From Brevibacillus centrosporus (GTDB taxonomy: Bacteria; Bacillota; Bacilli; Brevibacillales; Brevibacillaceae): DNA of 64,000 bases. Location of the stretch: NCBI RefSeq assembly GCF_003710815.1, contig NZ_RHHP01000042.1, positions 81,609 through 145,608 on the forward strand, in the 5' to 3' direction. Below the pieces are notes generated by a model. That model ran no database searches, was not told the origin of the DNA, and saw only the letters and a list, made by a program, of their open reading frames with translations. The position numbers and the translations under genes are program-made. Below are positions 36,067 to 44,250 of the stretch, piece after piece. Numbering within the stretch: position 1 is the first letter of the stretch; every line of letters starts with the position of its first letter.

Positions 36067-36082
36067 AAAAAAAGGAGACGAT

Positions 36083-36721
36083 GTGAATATGAAACGCCTT
36101 GGTACAATTACGATCGCGACTTTGGGATTGGGATTTGTTCTTTCCGGCTTTTCTAACACAGCTTCTGCCGCGGCCCTTGAACAACAAACTCAATCGTTCC
36201 CATATACAGCACAATACGGATATCAACCTGTGATGCAACAACCTGTTCAACCACAATACGCGACACCCATTCAGCAGCCTGTACAACAACCGGTTCAGCA
36301 GCAGCCAGTAGCTGCTCCACAACCCGCGAAGCAAGCTAAAAAGCAAGTTGACGCTTCTGCTGTCATGAAGCAGGTAGCTGATCTGGTTAACCAGGAACGG
36401 GCTAAAGCAGGTCTGAAGCCAGTGGAGCTGGACGCTTCCCTGAACAAGGTCGCACAAGCAAAAGCCGCTGACATGTCCAGCAACAACTACTTTGACCATA
36501 CAAGCCCAACGTACGGCTCTCCATTCGATATGATGAAACAATTTGGTGTGTCTTACACGACAGCTGGTGAAAACATCGCGATGGGTCAACAAGCCGCCGA
36601 TGAAGTCATGAACCAATGGATGAACAGTGAAGGACACCGTCAAAACATCATGAATCCTGCTTTCACTAAAATCGGTGTAGGTTTTGTGAACGGGTACTGG
36701 GTTCAAGAATTTATCGGATAA
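36083..36721 (+). CDS. Secreted CAP/SCP-domain protein (YkwD-like)
   Basis: A 212-residue exported protein. Signal peptide residues 1-31 (LGLGFVLSGFSNTASA-AA), then a Gln/Pro-rich low-complexity linker (about 35-80, repeated QQPVQ units), then a CAP domain (about 90-210: VNQERAKAGLKPVELDASL, NNYFDHTSPTYGSPFDMM, AGENIAMGQ, WMNSEGHRQNIMNPAFTKIG). The usual His and Glu of the CAP cavity are present. Start is GTG at 36083, 6 nt after AAAGGAG; ATG at 36089 is the alternative. Family members sit in or on the cell wall of spore formers. Control by the c-di-AMP riboswitch upstream ties it to wall homeostasis. Confidence 0.9.
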   Translation: MNMKRLGTITIATLGLGFVLSGFSNTASAAALEQQTQSFPYTAQYGYQPVMQQPVQPQYATPIQQPVQQPVQQQPVAAPQPAKQAKKQVDASAVMKQVADLVNQERAKAGLKPVELDASLNKVAQAKAADMSSNNYFDHTSPTYGSPFDMMKQFGVSYTTAGENIAMGQQAADEVMNQWMNSEGHRQNIMNPAFTKIGVGFVNGYWVQEFIG

Positions 36722-36735
36722 TGAAAAGGGATAGA

Positions 36736-36772
36736 AACGCCGAGTCCTGTAACTAGGGCCCGGCGTTTTTTT
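36736..36772 (+). terminator. Terminator of the CAP gene
   Basis: AACGCCGAGTCC/GGGCCCGGCGTT arms followed by TTTTTTT, 15 nt past the stop. Confidence 0.88.
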
Positions 36773-36915
36773 GGTTTTGTTTTTTACCTGGGCGGACGGC
36801 GGCTGCATATTCGGCGCAACATTCTGTGTTCGGCGGAGCTTTCCACGATATTAGTATCCACCCAGCCGCAGCATTCATTCGTTGAAATGCTTTCACCCTT
36901 ATGTAAACCTGCTTT

Positions 36916-37229
36916 TCACTTCACAGTAAATTGGTTATAGCTGACAAACTCTCCTACTGGCTTGCGATAGCCTCGGATTCTTTGGCTCGAAATATCTTCC
37001 TTGCCAATCGTAATCATCAAAGCCGGTACGTACTGATCTGGGATGCTGAGCAGCTCGCGAATCGCTTCGGGATCAAAGCCAATCATCGGGCATGCAGCAA
37101 GTTGAAGGCAGATGGAGCAAACTTCACGAGCGAAAAGATCTCATCGAGCTCGCCTGCCGATATATCTAGATCGGGTATAAATTTTGTTGCAGACCGTCTT
37201 TGTTTCACCAAATTTGTAAAATCGCTCAT
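36916..37229 (-). pseudogene. Nitroreductase-family protein, internally deleted and frameshifted
   Basis: The minus strand starts at ATG 37229 behind GAGAGGAG with MSDFTNLVKQRRSATKFIPD and reaches FAPSAFNLLHAR before a stop. The C-terminal part is in another frame: CPMIGFDPEAIRELLSIPDQ, then YVPALMITIGKEDISSQRI and a normal end at 36916. In intact nitroreductases of this type (about 200 residues) roughly 100 residues lie between NLQHAR and CPMIGF. The join falls at TGCCCG, a sequence expected on both sides, which suggests deletion by short homology. The FMN-binding Arg/Ser at the start is kept but the enzyme cannot be made. Confidence 0.8.
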
Positions 37230-37370
37230 CGGAAAAACTCCTCTCGAAATCATATATCTTAAATTAAAGGTTTATGGGGAGAAAAAGTCGTATCTCGCCA
37301 ACTTTATTGAGGTAATATCTCAAATTCAAGATAATTGTATAGTGAAATTTACCAAATGTCAACAAGCATA

Positions 37371-37410
37371 AAGAAGACCATCCCTTCCGTATCAGAGAAA
37401 TGGTCTTCTT
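37371..37410 (-). terminator. Hairpin after the DHA2 efflux gene
   Basis: Perfect 11-bp arms AAGAAGACCAT/ATGGTCTTCTT with an 18-nt loop, 8 nt beyond the stop of the minus-strand gene. The stem itself supplies TTCTT; the tail is otherwise poor. Confidence 0.6.
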
Positions 37411-37417
37411 TCCCTAA

Positions 37418-38905
37418 TTAGTTCGGTGATACTTGCTTCGTACCTTGTGGTTGCTTCGGCCCTCCTGCACGCTTCAGAAAAAAGGAAGCAAGCAAAGCTA
37501 CGACAACCAAAGCAAATGCCAGCAGGAAAGCACTTTTCATTCCTGCAATCATCGATAGCATACGCAGGGTAGATTCCTCCTGCCCAGGTGCGGAGTTTTG
37601 CAAATATTGTTCGGTCCCATTCATCATGACAGTTACCAAAAGGGCAGTCCCGACAGCTCCTGCCACCTGCTGAAGCGTCCCAATGATCGCAGTGCCATGT
37701 GGATACATTGGCGGCGGCAGCTCATTGAGTGCATTTGTCATCACTGGCATCATCAGCATGGAAATCCCCAGCATGAGCAGTGTATTGAACAGCATGATCG
37801 TGAGGTAAGAGATCGTAACGGTAATAAATGCGAATTGCAGCAAGGTGTGTGCAATCAAAATCAAGCCTACAATCGCAAGCCACTTCGCTCCGAATTTATC
37901 GAACAGCCTGCCCGTGATGGGTGACATGATTCCCATGATGATTCCACCTGGGAGCATCACTAACCCAGCCTCAAACGGACTGTAACCCAAGGCGTTCTGG
38001 AGAAAAATCGGCAATAGCATCATCGCAGCGAACATCGCCATCATCACGATAATCATGATTAAGGTAGAGATTCGAAAAATGCGGTACTGAAATGTCCGCA
38101 GGTCAAGCAAAGGCTCCGCCATTTTTAACTGCCGAATGGTGAATAGCACCAGCGATAAGAGACCGACCACAATCGGCAGTAAGACGGAGTAGCCTGCCCA
38201 TCCTCCATGTCCTTCACTTGCACTGCTAAATCCGTACACAATTCCCCCAAATCCAACAGTTGAGAGCAGAAGCGATAGCAAATCTATCTTGGGTTTCGTC
38301 GGCTCTGTGACGTTTTTCAATCGGATAAAGGCAAAGATCATCACGAAAACAGCGATGGGCAGTACTCCGTAAAAAAGGTATCGCCAGCTGAAATGCTCCA
38401 CAATGATTCCAGACAATGTCGGACCGATTGCCGGAGCAAACGTGATGACGATCCCGATCATTCCCATTGCGGAGCCCCTCTTTTCCAGCGGGACAATGGC
38501 AAACACCACGTTGGTCAAGAGCGGAAACAAGAGGCCGGTGCCAGCCGCCTGGAGAATCCTTCCTAAGACTAACAGGGAAAAACCAGAAGAAACCGCCGCA
38601 ATGAACGTTCCCAAAGTAAATAGTCCCATCGCTGATAAAAACAACGTTCGAGTGGTAAAACGCTGTAGCAAAAAAGCGGTGACCGGAATGAGTACGCCGA
38701 TGATCAGCAAATATCCTGTAGTCAGCCACTGAGCGGTACTAGGCAAAATCCCGAGGTCCGCCATGATTTTGGATAACGCCACATTGAGCAGCGTTTCATT
38801 GAGAATCGCCACGAATACACCCAAAATCATCACGATGACCACCGTAAAGTTCGCTTTGCTCCCGAATGTTCCTTGCGCTCGGTTTACGTCCTGCTGTGTG
38901 TCCAC
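37418..38905 (-). CDS. DHA2-family (14-TM) multidrug efflux transporter, LmrB/EmrB-like
   Basis: A 495-residue protein with fourteen membrane segments. DHA2 hallmarks: LNVALSKIMADLG in TM1, QWLTTGYLLIIGVLIPVTAF, LGRILQAAGTGLLFPL, and motif C GMIGIVITFAPAIGPTLSG. It exports lipophilic drugs in exchange for protons. The start is GTG at 38905, behind GAAAGGAG. A 26-bp dyad 23 nt upstream looks like a TetR-type operator, but no TetR gene is encoded next to it. Confidence 0.9.
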   Translation of the reverse strand: MDTQQDVNRAQGTFGSKANFTVVIVMILGVFVAILNETLLNVALSKIMADLGILPSTAQWLTTGYLLIIGVLIPVTAFLLQRFTTRTLFLSAMGLFTLGTFIAAVSSGFSLLVLGRILQAAGTGLLFPLLTNVVFAIVPLEKRGSAMGMIGIVITFAPAIGPTLSGIIVEHFSWRYLFYGVLPIAVFVMIFAFIRLKNVTEPTKPKIDLLSLLLSTVGFGGIVYGFSSASEGHGGWAGYSVLLPIVVGLLSLVLFTIRQLKMAEPLLDLRTFQYRIFRISTLIMIIVMMAMFAAMMLLPIFLQNALGYSPFEAGLVMLPGGIIMGIMSPITGRLFDKFGAKWLAIVGLILIAHTLLQFAFITVTISYLTIMLFNTLLMLGISMLMMPVMTNALNELPPPMYPHGTAIIGTLQQVAGAVGTALLVTVMMNGTEQYLQNSAPGQEESTLRMLSMIAGMKSAFLLAFALVVVALLASFFLKRAGGPKQPQGTKQVSPN

Positions 38906-38927
38906 AATCGTACTCCTTTCCGTGTCG

Positions 38928-38953
38928 CATGGATCGCTTATAACGGATCCATG
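38928..38953. promoter_or_regulatory. Inverted repeat operator overlapping the DHA2 pump promoter
   Basis: CATGGATC and GATCCATG (perfect 8-bp arms) flank a 10-nt spacer containing TTATAA on the minus strand, a possible -10. The size and placement suit a dimeric TetR/QacR-type repressor. Confidence 0.5.
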
Positions 38954-39017
38954 GCAGATGCACGTGAGAAAATTTCAGCTCCCCCATTCTATCGTGAAAA
39001 TGAGCGGGACATTTCTT

Positions 39018-39440
39018 CTAAATTGCGGTATTTTCCCCCGTATCCTCTTTCGACTTCCTGTTTCGGATCGCAGCCCTTGCCAATTCATCTGCTGCTTTAT
39101 TTTCAGAGCTTGGCACCCATTTCATAAAAAACAAATCAAATGGACGAATAAGCGTCAATGCTTCTCCAAGCAAGGGAACGAACCTTTTGTTTTTGACAAA
39201 TTCCTTCTCAACTGCTTGGCTCACAAGCTGTGAGTCGGTCCGGAATGAGACCTGGCTATATCCCTTTTCTTTGCATATTTGCAGCGCGATTAAGAAAGCT
39301 CGGAATTCCGCTTCGTGATTGTCCATATTCCCCAATAGGATGGAATATCGCTCCACTTCCACATCCTTTTTAATAAATATTCCTGCACCGCTGGGACCAG
39401 GATTTCCGGTGCTTGCTCCATCCATATACACTTCATACAT
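39018..39440 (-). CDS. RNase H-like / reverse-transcriptase-like domain protein
   Basis: A 140-residue RNase H-fold protein with all acidic positions: Asp in YMDGASTGNPGPSGAG, Glu in NHEAEFRAFLIAL, Asp in FRTDSQLVSQAV and the last Asp in ENKAADELARAA. Compact type-I RNase HI-like proteins of this size (YpdQ/YpeP group) are common in bacilli and may cut the RNA of RNA-DNA hybrids. ATG at 39440 behind GCTGGAGGCG is preferred to 15 extra codons of the open frame. It stands alone. Confidence 0.85.
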   Translation of the reverse strand: MYEVYMDGASTGNPGPSGAGIFIKKDVEVERYSILLGNMDNHEAEFRAFLIALQICKEKGYSQVSFRTDSQLVSQAVEKEFVKNKRFVPLLGEALTLIRPFDLFFMKWVPSSENKAADELARAAIRNRKSKEDTGENTAI

Positions 39441-39603
39441 CTGCACCGCCTCCAGCTCTATCGTCATTTTCAAGGATTTATACAATCTGCCTCAACCAAC
39501 AGTCATCATAGCCCATTTTAAAAGGAATGCCAATGATCAAGACTTTCCGCTTATTCCGATCATCTACAAAATTCCAAATGGTGTGGTCATCCCTTTCCAA
39601 CTA

Positions 39604-39639
39604 AAAAGGAAAGACAGATGGATCCGTCCTTCCTTTAAG
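39604..39639 (-). terminator. Terminator of the small membrane peptide gene
   Basis: Imperfect 14-bp stem AAAGGAAGGACGGAT/ATCTGTCTTTCCTTT, then TTTAG on the minus strand. It overlaps the stop codon. Confidence 0.65.
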
Positions 39640-39745
39640 CAACAAAGTGGTAGACAATCGCTCCCAAACCTACGATGGCTGCAACTCCAAGACCGACTAT
39701 GATCCAAATAAGTATGATTGCTCCATTAACCCCTGCAGCGTACAT
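39635..39745 (-). CDS. 36-residue hydrophobic membrane peptide
   Basis: A short gene with GGGAGG 6-8 nt before the ATG at 39745. The product MYAAGVNGAIILIWIIVGLG continues with one long hydrophobic segment and ends IVYHFVA. It resembles the tiny YjcZ-type sporulation-associated membrane peptides of bacilli in length and layout, but the match is weak. A terminator follows at once, so it is an independent unit. Confidence 0.6.
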   Translation of the reverse strand: MYAAGVNGAIILIWIIVGLGVAAIVGLGAIVYHFVA

Positions 39746-40002
39746 AAAATACCTCCCTGTTCTCTTCCTTTTCTCCCGTATGCTTTAGCCGCCAGCCCGC
39801 TTAAGGGTGAAGTCCCTTCCCCCTTCTGCACACCACCTGCTGTCAAAAGCGTGATTCCTCGCTTTTTTTGTTAACCGAATCGCTGCCTCAAGTATATTCG
39901 AAATGGTTGTCCGATTTGTTCAATGCCGGGAGTGTAAACTTGTGTAAACCTTTGTAAGATGCATGGCTGCGCTATAGCTCGGCAGCTGCTTACTGTATTC
40001 CG

Positions 40003-40046
40003 ATAAAAAAACAGCCAGGCTCACATGATACGCGTCCTGGCTGTTC
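40003..40046 (-). terminator. Terminator of the sugar-binding lipoprotein gene
   Basis: AACAGCCAGG/CCTGGCTGTT arms (10 bp) with a 16-nt loop, followed on the minus strand by TTTTTTTAT. The upstream stretch 39746-40002 holds TGTAAAC repeats at 39933-39957 and no gene. Confidence 0.85.
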
Positions 40047-40064
40047 ACTGATTATGTGCCTTGC

Positions 40065-41117
40065 TTAGTAAACCTTCTTCCATTCACCGATGTTGCTGGA
40101 GTCAAATTTGAATGGATCGCCCAGCATGATCTGTGTGCCATCGCCATCCTGGATCACTTCTTTGTCACCCAAGCGACCTGCCTTGAACTTATCTCCTACT
40201 TTACCGGTAATCGTCCCTTTGACGAGTGCGTCAGCAGCATAGCCTGCCAGGTAGCCTACATCCACTGGGTTCCACAGGTACATCCATGGAGTCACGCCGC
40301 TTTCGATATATTCTGCCATTTCACTCGGCAAACCAAGACCCGTCAGCTGTACTTTTCCTTTCAAGCCTTTGTCCGTGAGAACCTTACCTGCTGCTGCAAT
40401 CCCTACAGTAGTCGGAGCAATGATTCCTTTAAGATCCGGATAGGACTTCAAAAGTGCTTCGGTTTCCGCTACGCTCTTGTCGCGAAGGTCATCCCCATAC
40501 GCTACTTTCACCAGCTTGATATCTTTGTATTTTGGATCTTCCAGCTCTTTTTTCATCCATTCAATCCATGTATTTTGGTTGGTTGCTTGTGACGTAGCAC
40601 TGAGAACGGCGATTTCGCCTTTGCCGCCAATCATTTCGCTTACTGCTTGAATCTGGACGCGGCCGATCCGCTCTGGGTCAGCCTGATTGATATGAACCAT
40701 CCGGCTCTGCGCATTTACTGCCGAGTCGAGGGACAATACTTTAATTCCGGCATCCATTGCCTTTTTCAAGGCTGGCTGCAATGCATCCGGATCATTCCCG
40801 ACAATGGCGATCGCATCCACTTTTTGAGAGATGAGTTCCTCGATCATTTGAATTTGCGCTTCCGCTGTTGGCTGGTCTGGGGCCTTCAGGATGGCTTCGC
40901 CGCCGAGTTCCTCAATGGCGTTTTTAAAGCCTTCCATCTGCTTCTCCCCATATGGGTTCCCTGTGTTTTTAAAGATAATGGCAAATCTCTTTTTACCGCC
41001 GTCTGCACCGCCTGTGCTGCCAGCGTTGTCAGCAGACTTTGGTGCCTGCGTGCTGCAGCCGACCATAACCGTTACTGCGAGCAGTAAAGACAGACACGAT
41101 GTGAAGAACTTCTTCAT
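40065..41117 (-). CDS. Sugar ABC transporter substrate-binding lipoprotein (RhaS/LsrB type)
   Basis: A periplasmic-binding-protein-like lipoprotein of about 350 residues. Signal with lipobox VMVG-C at residues 18-22, a Ser/Gly-rich linker, then KRFAIIFKNTGNPYGEKQMEGF and DAIAIVGNDPDALQPALKKAMDAGIKV, the peripla_BP_4 fold. Such proteins deliver rhamnose, ribose-type sugars or autoinducer-2 to an ABC permease. No permease or ATPase gene is nearby. The ATG at 41117 (MKKFFTSC) is chosen over an upstream ATG at 41189. A cre-like site and A/C-rich repeats lie upstream; a DeoR regulator and an isomerase gene follow upstream on the same strand. Confidence 0.88.
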   Translation of the reverse strand: MKKFFTSCLSLLLAVTVMVGCSTQAPKSADNAGSTGGADGGKKRFAIIFKNTGNPYGEKQMEGFKNAIEELGGEAILKAPDQPTAEAQIQMIEELISQKVDAIAIVGNDPDALQPALKKAMDAGIKVLSLDSAVNAQSRMVHINQADPERIGRVQIQAVSEMIGGKGEIAVLSATSQATNQNTWIEWMKKELEDPKYKDIKLVKVAYGDDLRDKSVAETEALLKSYPDLKGIIAPTTVGIAAAGKVLTDKGLKGKVQLTGLGLPSEMAEYIESGVTPWMYLWNPVDVGYLAGYAADALVKGTITGKVGDKFKAGRLGDKEVIQDGDGTQIMLGDPFKFDSSNIGEWKKVY

Positions 41118-41203
41118 TTGGCTCCTCCCCTTATCTTCCATTATGTATACAAAACAGCCACGAGGACCGCTTAGTATCGGATAGAACAATCAACTGCGCC
41201 TAA

Positions 41204-41217
41204 AGTAAGCGCTCTCA
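41204..41217. promoter_or_regulatory. cre-like site (CcpA) upstream of the sugar-binding protein
   Basis: AGTAAGCGCTCTCA matches the catabolite-responsive element core (TGWAAGCGYTNNCA) except at its first bases. It lies about 90 nt upstream of the start codon. Confidence 0.5.
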
Positions 41218-41255
41218 AATCACGGATGCCTCTTCTTTTCTGTTTGTCCCATGCG

Positions 41256-41450
41256 TCTGTTTGTTTGTTTTGTTTATTTTTGAATGATTGGACAGAAGCA
41301 GTAGACATACAGTCCAAACTTGGAAATATTCCCCAAATACATCCTTGCTAAGATTTAAAACGGTGAAAATCCTGTTGAACAAGAGATAACAAAATTCTTC
41401 AGACAAACAAGAATGGACAATCTCGTTTTGTTTTATTTTTGTTTGTATTT
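41256..41450 (-). promoter_or_regulatory. AAACAAA-repeat clusters, candidate DeoR-type operators
   Basis: Minus-strand clusters of AAACAAA/AAACAAAC occur at about 41256-41283 and 41425-41450 upstream of the binding protein, and again at 42501-42531 upstream of the deoR gene. DeoR-family proteins often bind such direct repeats. No coding frame is supported between 41218 and 41607. Confidence 0.4.
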
Positions 41451-41607
41451 TATTATTTATGTTCTGTATCTATGCATTCGTTGTATCTTTCTGATTTCCT
41501 TCTTACTTTCAAAAAATTTCTGCTGTTTTTTTCAACACACGCACTCTCTTTGCTTAAGAGATCTCGAAAATTCACGTCCCGCTTAGGAAACTCCTGGCTT
41601 TGCTGTG

Positions 41608-41640
41608 AAAAAAAGGCGTACTCGATTTCGTACACCTTTT
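41608..41640 (-). terminator. Terminator of the DeoR regulator gene
   Basis: AAAGGTGTAC/GTACGCCTTT arms on the minus strand, followed by a TTTT-rich tail, 12 nt after the stop. Confidence 0.85.
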
Positions 41641-41651
41641 CTTGCTTCTGC

Positions 41652-42419
41652 TTATGGAGCGACCGTTACGGCTACGTCTTTTTCCTGCAGCTGACGAACT
41701 TGCAATGCATCGATTTCATCATCGGTAATGATTTCATTGATTTGCTTTAATTCCGCAAAATAAGTAAAGGCCTGGACACCAAATTTGCTCGTGTCTGCAA
41801 GCAGATAGACTTTGTCAGAAATGCTAATCATTTTTTTCTTGACCAGCGCCTGCATTTCATTCGATTCACTGATCCCGCGCTCCAGATGGATTCCTTTACA
41901 GGAGAGAAACACTTTGTCCACATGGTATTGATCCAAAGAGCGTTCCGCGCTTGGACCCAGGAATGATAGCGATCGTGGTGCCAGCTTTCCTCCCGTTGAG
42001 ATAACTTCGACCTTTTCCTTTGTACTCAGCTCCATCGCGACTTTGATGGAGTTTGTCAGGACAGTCAGCGGTATGTCGGGAATAATCGAAGCCATATACC
42101 AGGCAGTGGTGCTGGCATCCAGAATGATGCGGTCGTTTGGCTCGATGTTGGAAACGGCTTTTCTGGCGATTCGCTTTTTCTCCTCCATCATGGTAATTTC
42201 CCGCTCGATATACGGAATTTCCGGTTGGTGCTCAGTAATGCTGACAGCACCACCATGGCTCCGCAGCAGCCGCCCCGCTTCCTCCAGACGATCCAAATCT
42301 CTGCGAATCGTCTCTTCTGTCACCTGGCAAATATCGCTCAACTCGGAGACCCGGATACTCCCTCTATCGTTGACTAGACGGACAATCTTTTCGTGTCTTT
42401 CGGCTACAAGCATTGTCAT
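41652..42419 (-). CDS. DeoR-family transcriptional regulator
   Basis: A 255-residue DeoR protein. N-terminal HTH: RHEKIVRLVNDRGSIRVSELSDICQVTEETIRRDLDRLEE (residues 8-47). The sensor domain follows with DASTTAWYMASIIPDIPLTVLTNS and DKVFLSCKGIHLERG, which bind sugar phosphates. It probably represses the neighbouring isomerase and/or the sugar-binding lipoprotein. Its own upstream region carries the AAACAAA repeats also found before the binding-protein gene. Confidence 0.92.
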   Translation of the reverse strand: MTMLVAERHEKIVRLVNDRGSIRVSELSDICQVTEETIRRDLDRLEEAGRLLRSHGGAVSITEHQPEIPYIEREITMMEEKKRIARKAVSNIEPNDRIILDASTTAWYMASIIPDIPLTVLTNSIKVAMELSTKEKVEVISTGGKLAPRSLSFLGPSAERSLDQYHVDKVFLSCKGIHLERGISESNEMQALVKKKMISISDKVYLLADTSKFGVQAFTYFAELKQINEIITDDEIDALQVRQLQEKDVAVTVAP

Positions 42420-42573
42420 CCTCTTTCCCGTGTATATTGATCGTCTTGTCGTAATTATTTGTATAGTTTTGATTATACCAGTTTTACATGCGTACGCAGG
42501 ATTTTTTTTGGTTTTTCGTTTGTTTTTTTGGTTGCCTTGTCTTTATTCAACTTTTGCGTTTGGCTCTAAAAAT

Positions 42574-42612
42574 GCAAAAGGCGCCTTCCAAATCGGTAGA
42601 GCGCCTTTTCGC
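42574..42612 (-). terminator. Terminator of the isomerase gene
   Basis: AAAAGGCGC/GCGCCTTTT arms with a 16-nt loop and T-rich tail on the minus strand, 17 nt after the stop. Confidence 0.85.
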
Positions 42613-42628
42613 TGCCTATTCAAGTTGC

Positions 42629-44131
42629 TTACAATGTCACTTGCAAAATGCCCATCAGCTCTGCCACTTTTTGAAACAGCTTCGCCTGATGCCCGATTGC
42701 CATCGCGCAGTGGTGTGTCGGTGATTCCTGGAACCACTTCTCCATATACTCATCCGGATGCTGGCGGAACTTGACCGGCGTCTGGGTATTCCCGATTTTC
42801 ATGATCGGTCCGTTGGTCGACTCGCCTTCGCTGATGATCATTTTCAGCTTGCCTTCGCCCGTCTGCGTAACATTTAGCGTAGAAACAGGACCGGTCTTCA
42901 CTTTTGCCTCTACGGACACGCCGGTTCCCTGCTTGCCATGGTACAGTCCCATCCCGCGCAAGACAGGCTTGCCCTCCGATATGGCAATATGGAAAGGCCC
43001 GTCATGACCGAGCAATATCGTCTCGTCCTCATAGTCCACAACGACGATCTCCGAGTAGCTTCCTCCTGTTCCGAGTATGTCGCAAATTTTCATGGCGACA
43101 GCAGTCTTGAGGTCCCCTTCTCCAGCGCACGGAATCCCGCGTGCCGTCAGCAGCGAATGCCCGACAATCAATCCTCCCTGCAGCTTCTCGTACTCACTTC
43201 CAGGAGCTCCATGATAATAGTAGGTCAATGCATCCAGATCGTACTCGCGGACCAGCTTTTCCTGTGCAGCCGCGACTCGGCAGGACCACTGCATCTGCTC
43301 CTCTGTCGGGCGGTTGGCGATCGGGTCTGCTGGAGAGTCCTCGCTGATCGTGAACATCTCCTGCACCTGGGCAAGCTTCTTTCGCACTTCGTTTTCCGTC
43401 ACATCGCGCAGCATCCGATCGAGATCGCACATTTCCAAAATCTCTACATGCAGTCCTGCCTGTGCTTGAATCATGGTGAAGTCGCTGTACATATCGAGCA
43501 TTCCGCTGTATGTATTTCCTAGAAACCCAAAGCGGCTATGACGCAGCGTACGGGGAACCGCAGCTGCACGAATCCATTCCTCGATGCTCTTCCATGCTCG
43601 AATGGCCGCTTGCTGCTCCTTTGTGTTTTCATTTGTCAGGGAAATTTGTGGTGTATAGTCCAGCCCTAGCAGTCCGTTGATGACACGAAACGGAATATTC
43701 GCCCTCGCAAACGCATTCGATATTTCCGGTACCGGGCAAGCTCCGCAATGCGCCAGCCATTCCCCTGTCGTCGTCTGCTCGTAGTTGATTCTTGCAGCTG
43801 GCTGCAAATTCAATACCACTACGGGAGCCTTGCAGATTTGGTGCACGGGTAAAACGGCCGAGCTGGTGCAATACGTACCAGAATGACAAAAAATCAAATC
43901 CACGTTCTTTTCATTGAACCATTCCCCTGCCGCTCTTCCTTCTGCTTCCGTATCGACCAGGCCATAAAAAAAGACCTCGCCGTATTCGGACATTTTCGTC
44001 TGCATGAAACGCCCGTACTCCAGCAGTCTCTCGCGAAGTCCAGGGAACTGTTTCCAATAGGCGGCCAGGCCAATCGTATACAGGCCAATCCGTGCCTTTT
44101 TTATCGGTTTAATCGGTTGAAGAATCGTCAT
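42629..44131 (-). CDS. L-fucose/L-arabinose isomerase-family protein
   Basis: A sugar isomerase-like protein of 500 residues. The N-terminal half (ARIGLYTIGLAAYWKQFPGL) and central block (FGFLGNTYSGMLDMYSDFTMIQAQ) are of the FucI/AraA fold. Candidate metal residues are Glu in CAGEGDLKTAVAMKI, His in GHDGPFHIA and His in SPTHHCAMAIGH. The substrate is uncertain because neither the AraA nor the FucI consensus fits well. ATG at 44131 follows AAGGAGTGG; 29 upstream codons of the open frame are judged untranslated. A cre-like site and a divergent AraC regulator lie upstream, so it is likely part of an inducible sugar pathway. Confidence 0.8.
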   Translation of the reverse strand: MTILQPIKPIKKARIGLYTIGLAAYWKQFPGLRERLLEYGRFMQTKMSEYGEVFFYGLVDTEAEGRAAGEWFNEKNVDLIFCHSGTYCTSSAVLPVHQICKAPVVVLNLQPAARINYEQTTTGEWLAHCGACPVPEISNAFARANIPFRVINGLLGLDYTPQISLTNENTKEQQAAIRAWKSIEEWIRAAAVPRTLRHSRFGFLGNTYSGMLDMYSDFTMIQAQAGLHVEILEMCDLDRMLRDVTENEVRKKLAQVQEMFTISEDSPADPIANRPTEEQMQWSCRVAAAQEKLVREYDLDALTYYYHGAPGSEYEKLQGGLIVGHSLLTARGIPCAGEGDLKTAVAMKICDILGTGGSYSEIVVVDYEDETILLGHDGPFHIAISEGKPVLRGMGLYHGKQGTGVSVEAKVKTGPVSTLNVTQTGEGKLKMIISEGESTNGPIMKIGNTQTPVKFRQHPDEYMEKWFQESPTHHCAMAIGHQAKLFQKVAELMGILQVTL

Positions 44132-44173
44132 CCTGCACCACTCCTTGAAAAAAATACGAGCTTTATGCGTCCA

Positions 44174-44189
44174 TTGTATTCGCTTACAA
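44174..44189. promoter_or_regulatory. cre-like palindrome between isomerase and AraC genes
   Basis: TTGTATTCGCTTACAA is nearly palindromic; its complement TGTAAGCGAATACA fits the CcpA consensus TGWNANCGNTNWCA at all but one position. Confidence 0.55.
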
Positions 44190-44250
44190 TAAAAGAAACA
44201 TCCATGCATCTTGTTCATTTATAACAGAATCTTGCTCAAGGAGGGCTAAA

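Noticed and set aside
36295..36330. QQPVQ-type repeats in the CAP gene as a DNA repeat array
   Set aside because: They encode the ordinary Gln/Pro-rich linker of YkwD-like proteins and vary at the DNA level; not a CRISPR or mobile repeat.
35921..36808. A 295-codon open frame on the minus strand across the CAP gene and riboswitch
   Set aside because: It is antisense to the clear CAP-domain gene, has an Arg/Leu/Ser-rich unnatural composition and no ribosome-binding site. It arises from the codon bias of the CAP gene.
36931..37371. A 146-codon plus-strand frame at the nitroreductase locus
   Set aside because: The minus strand encodes recognisable nitroreductase pieces in two frames; the plus frame shows no motif.
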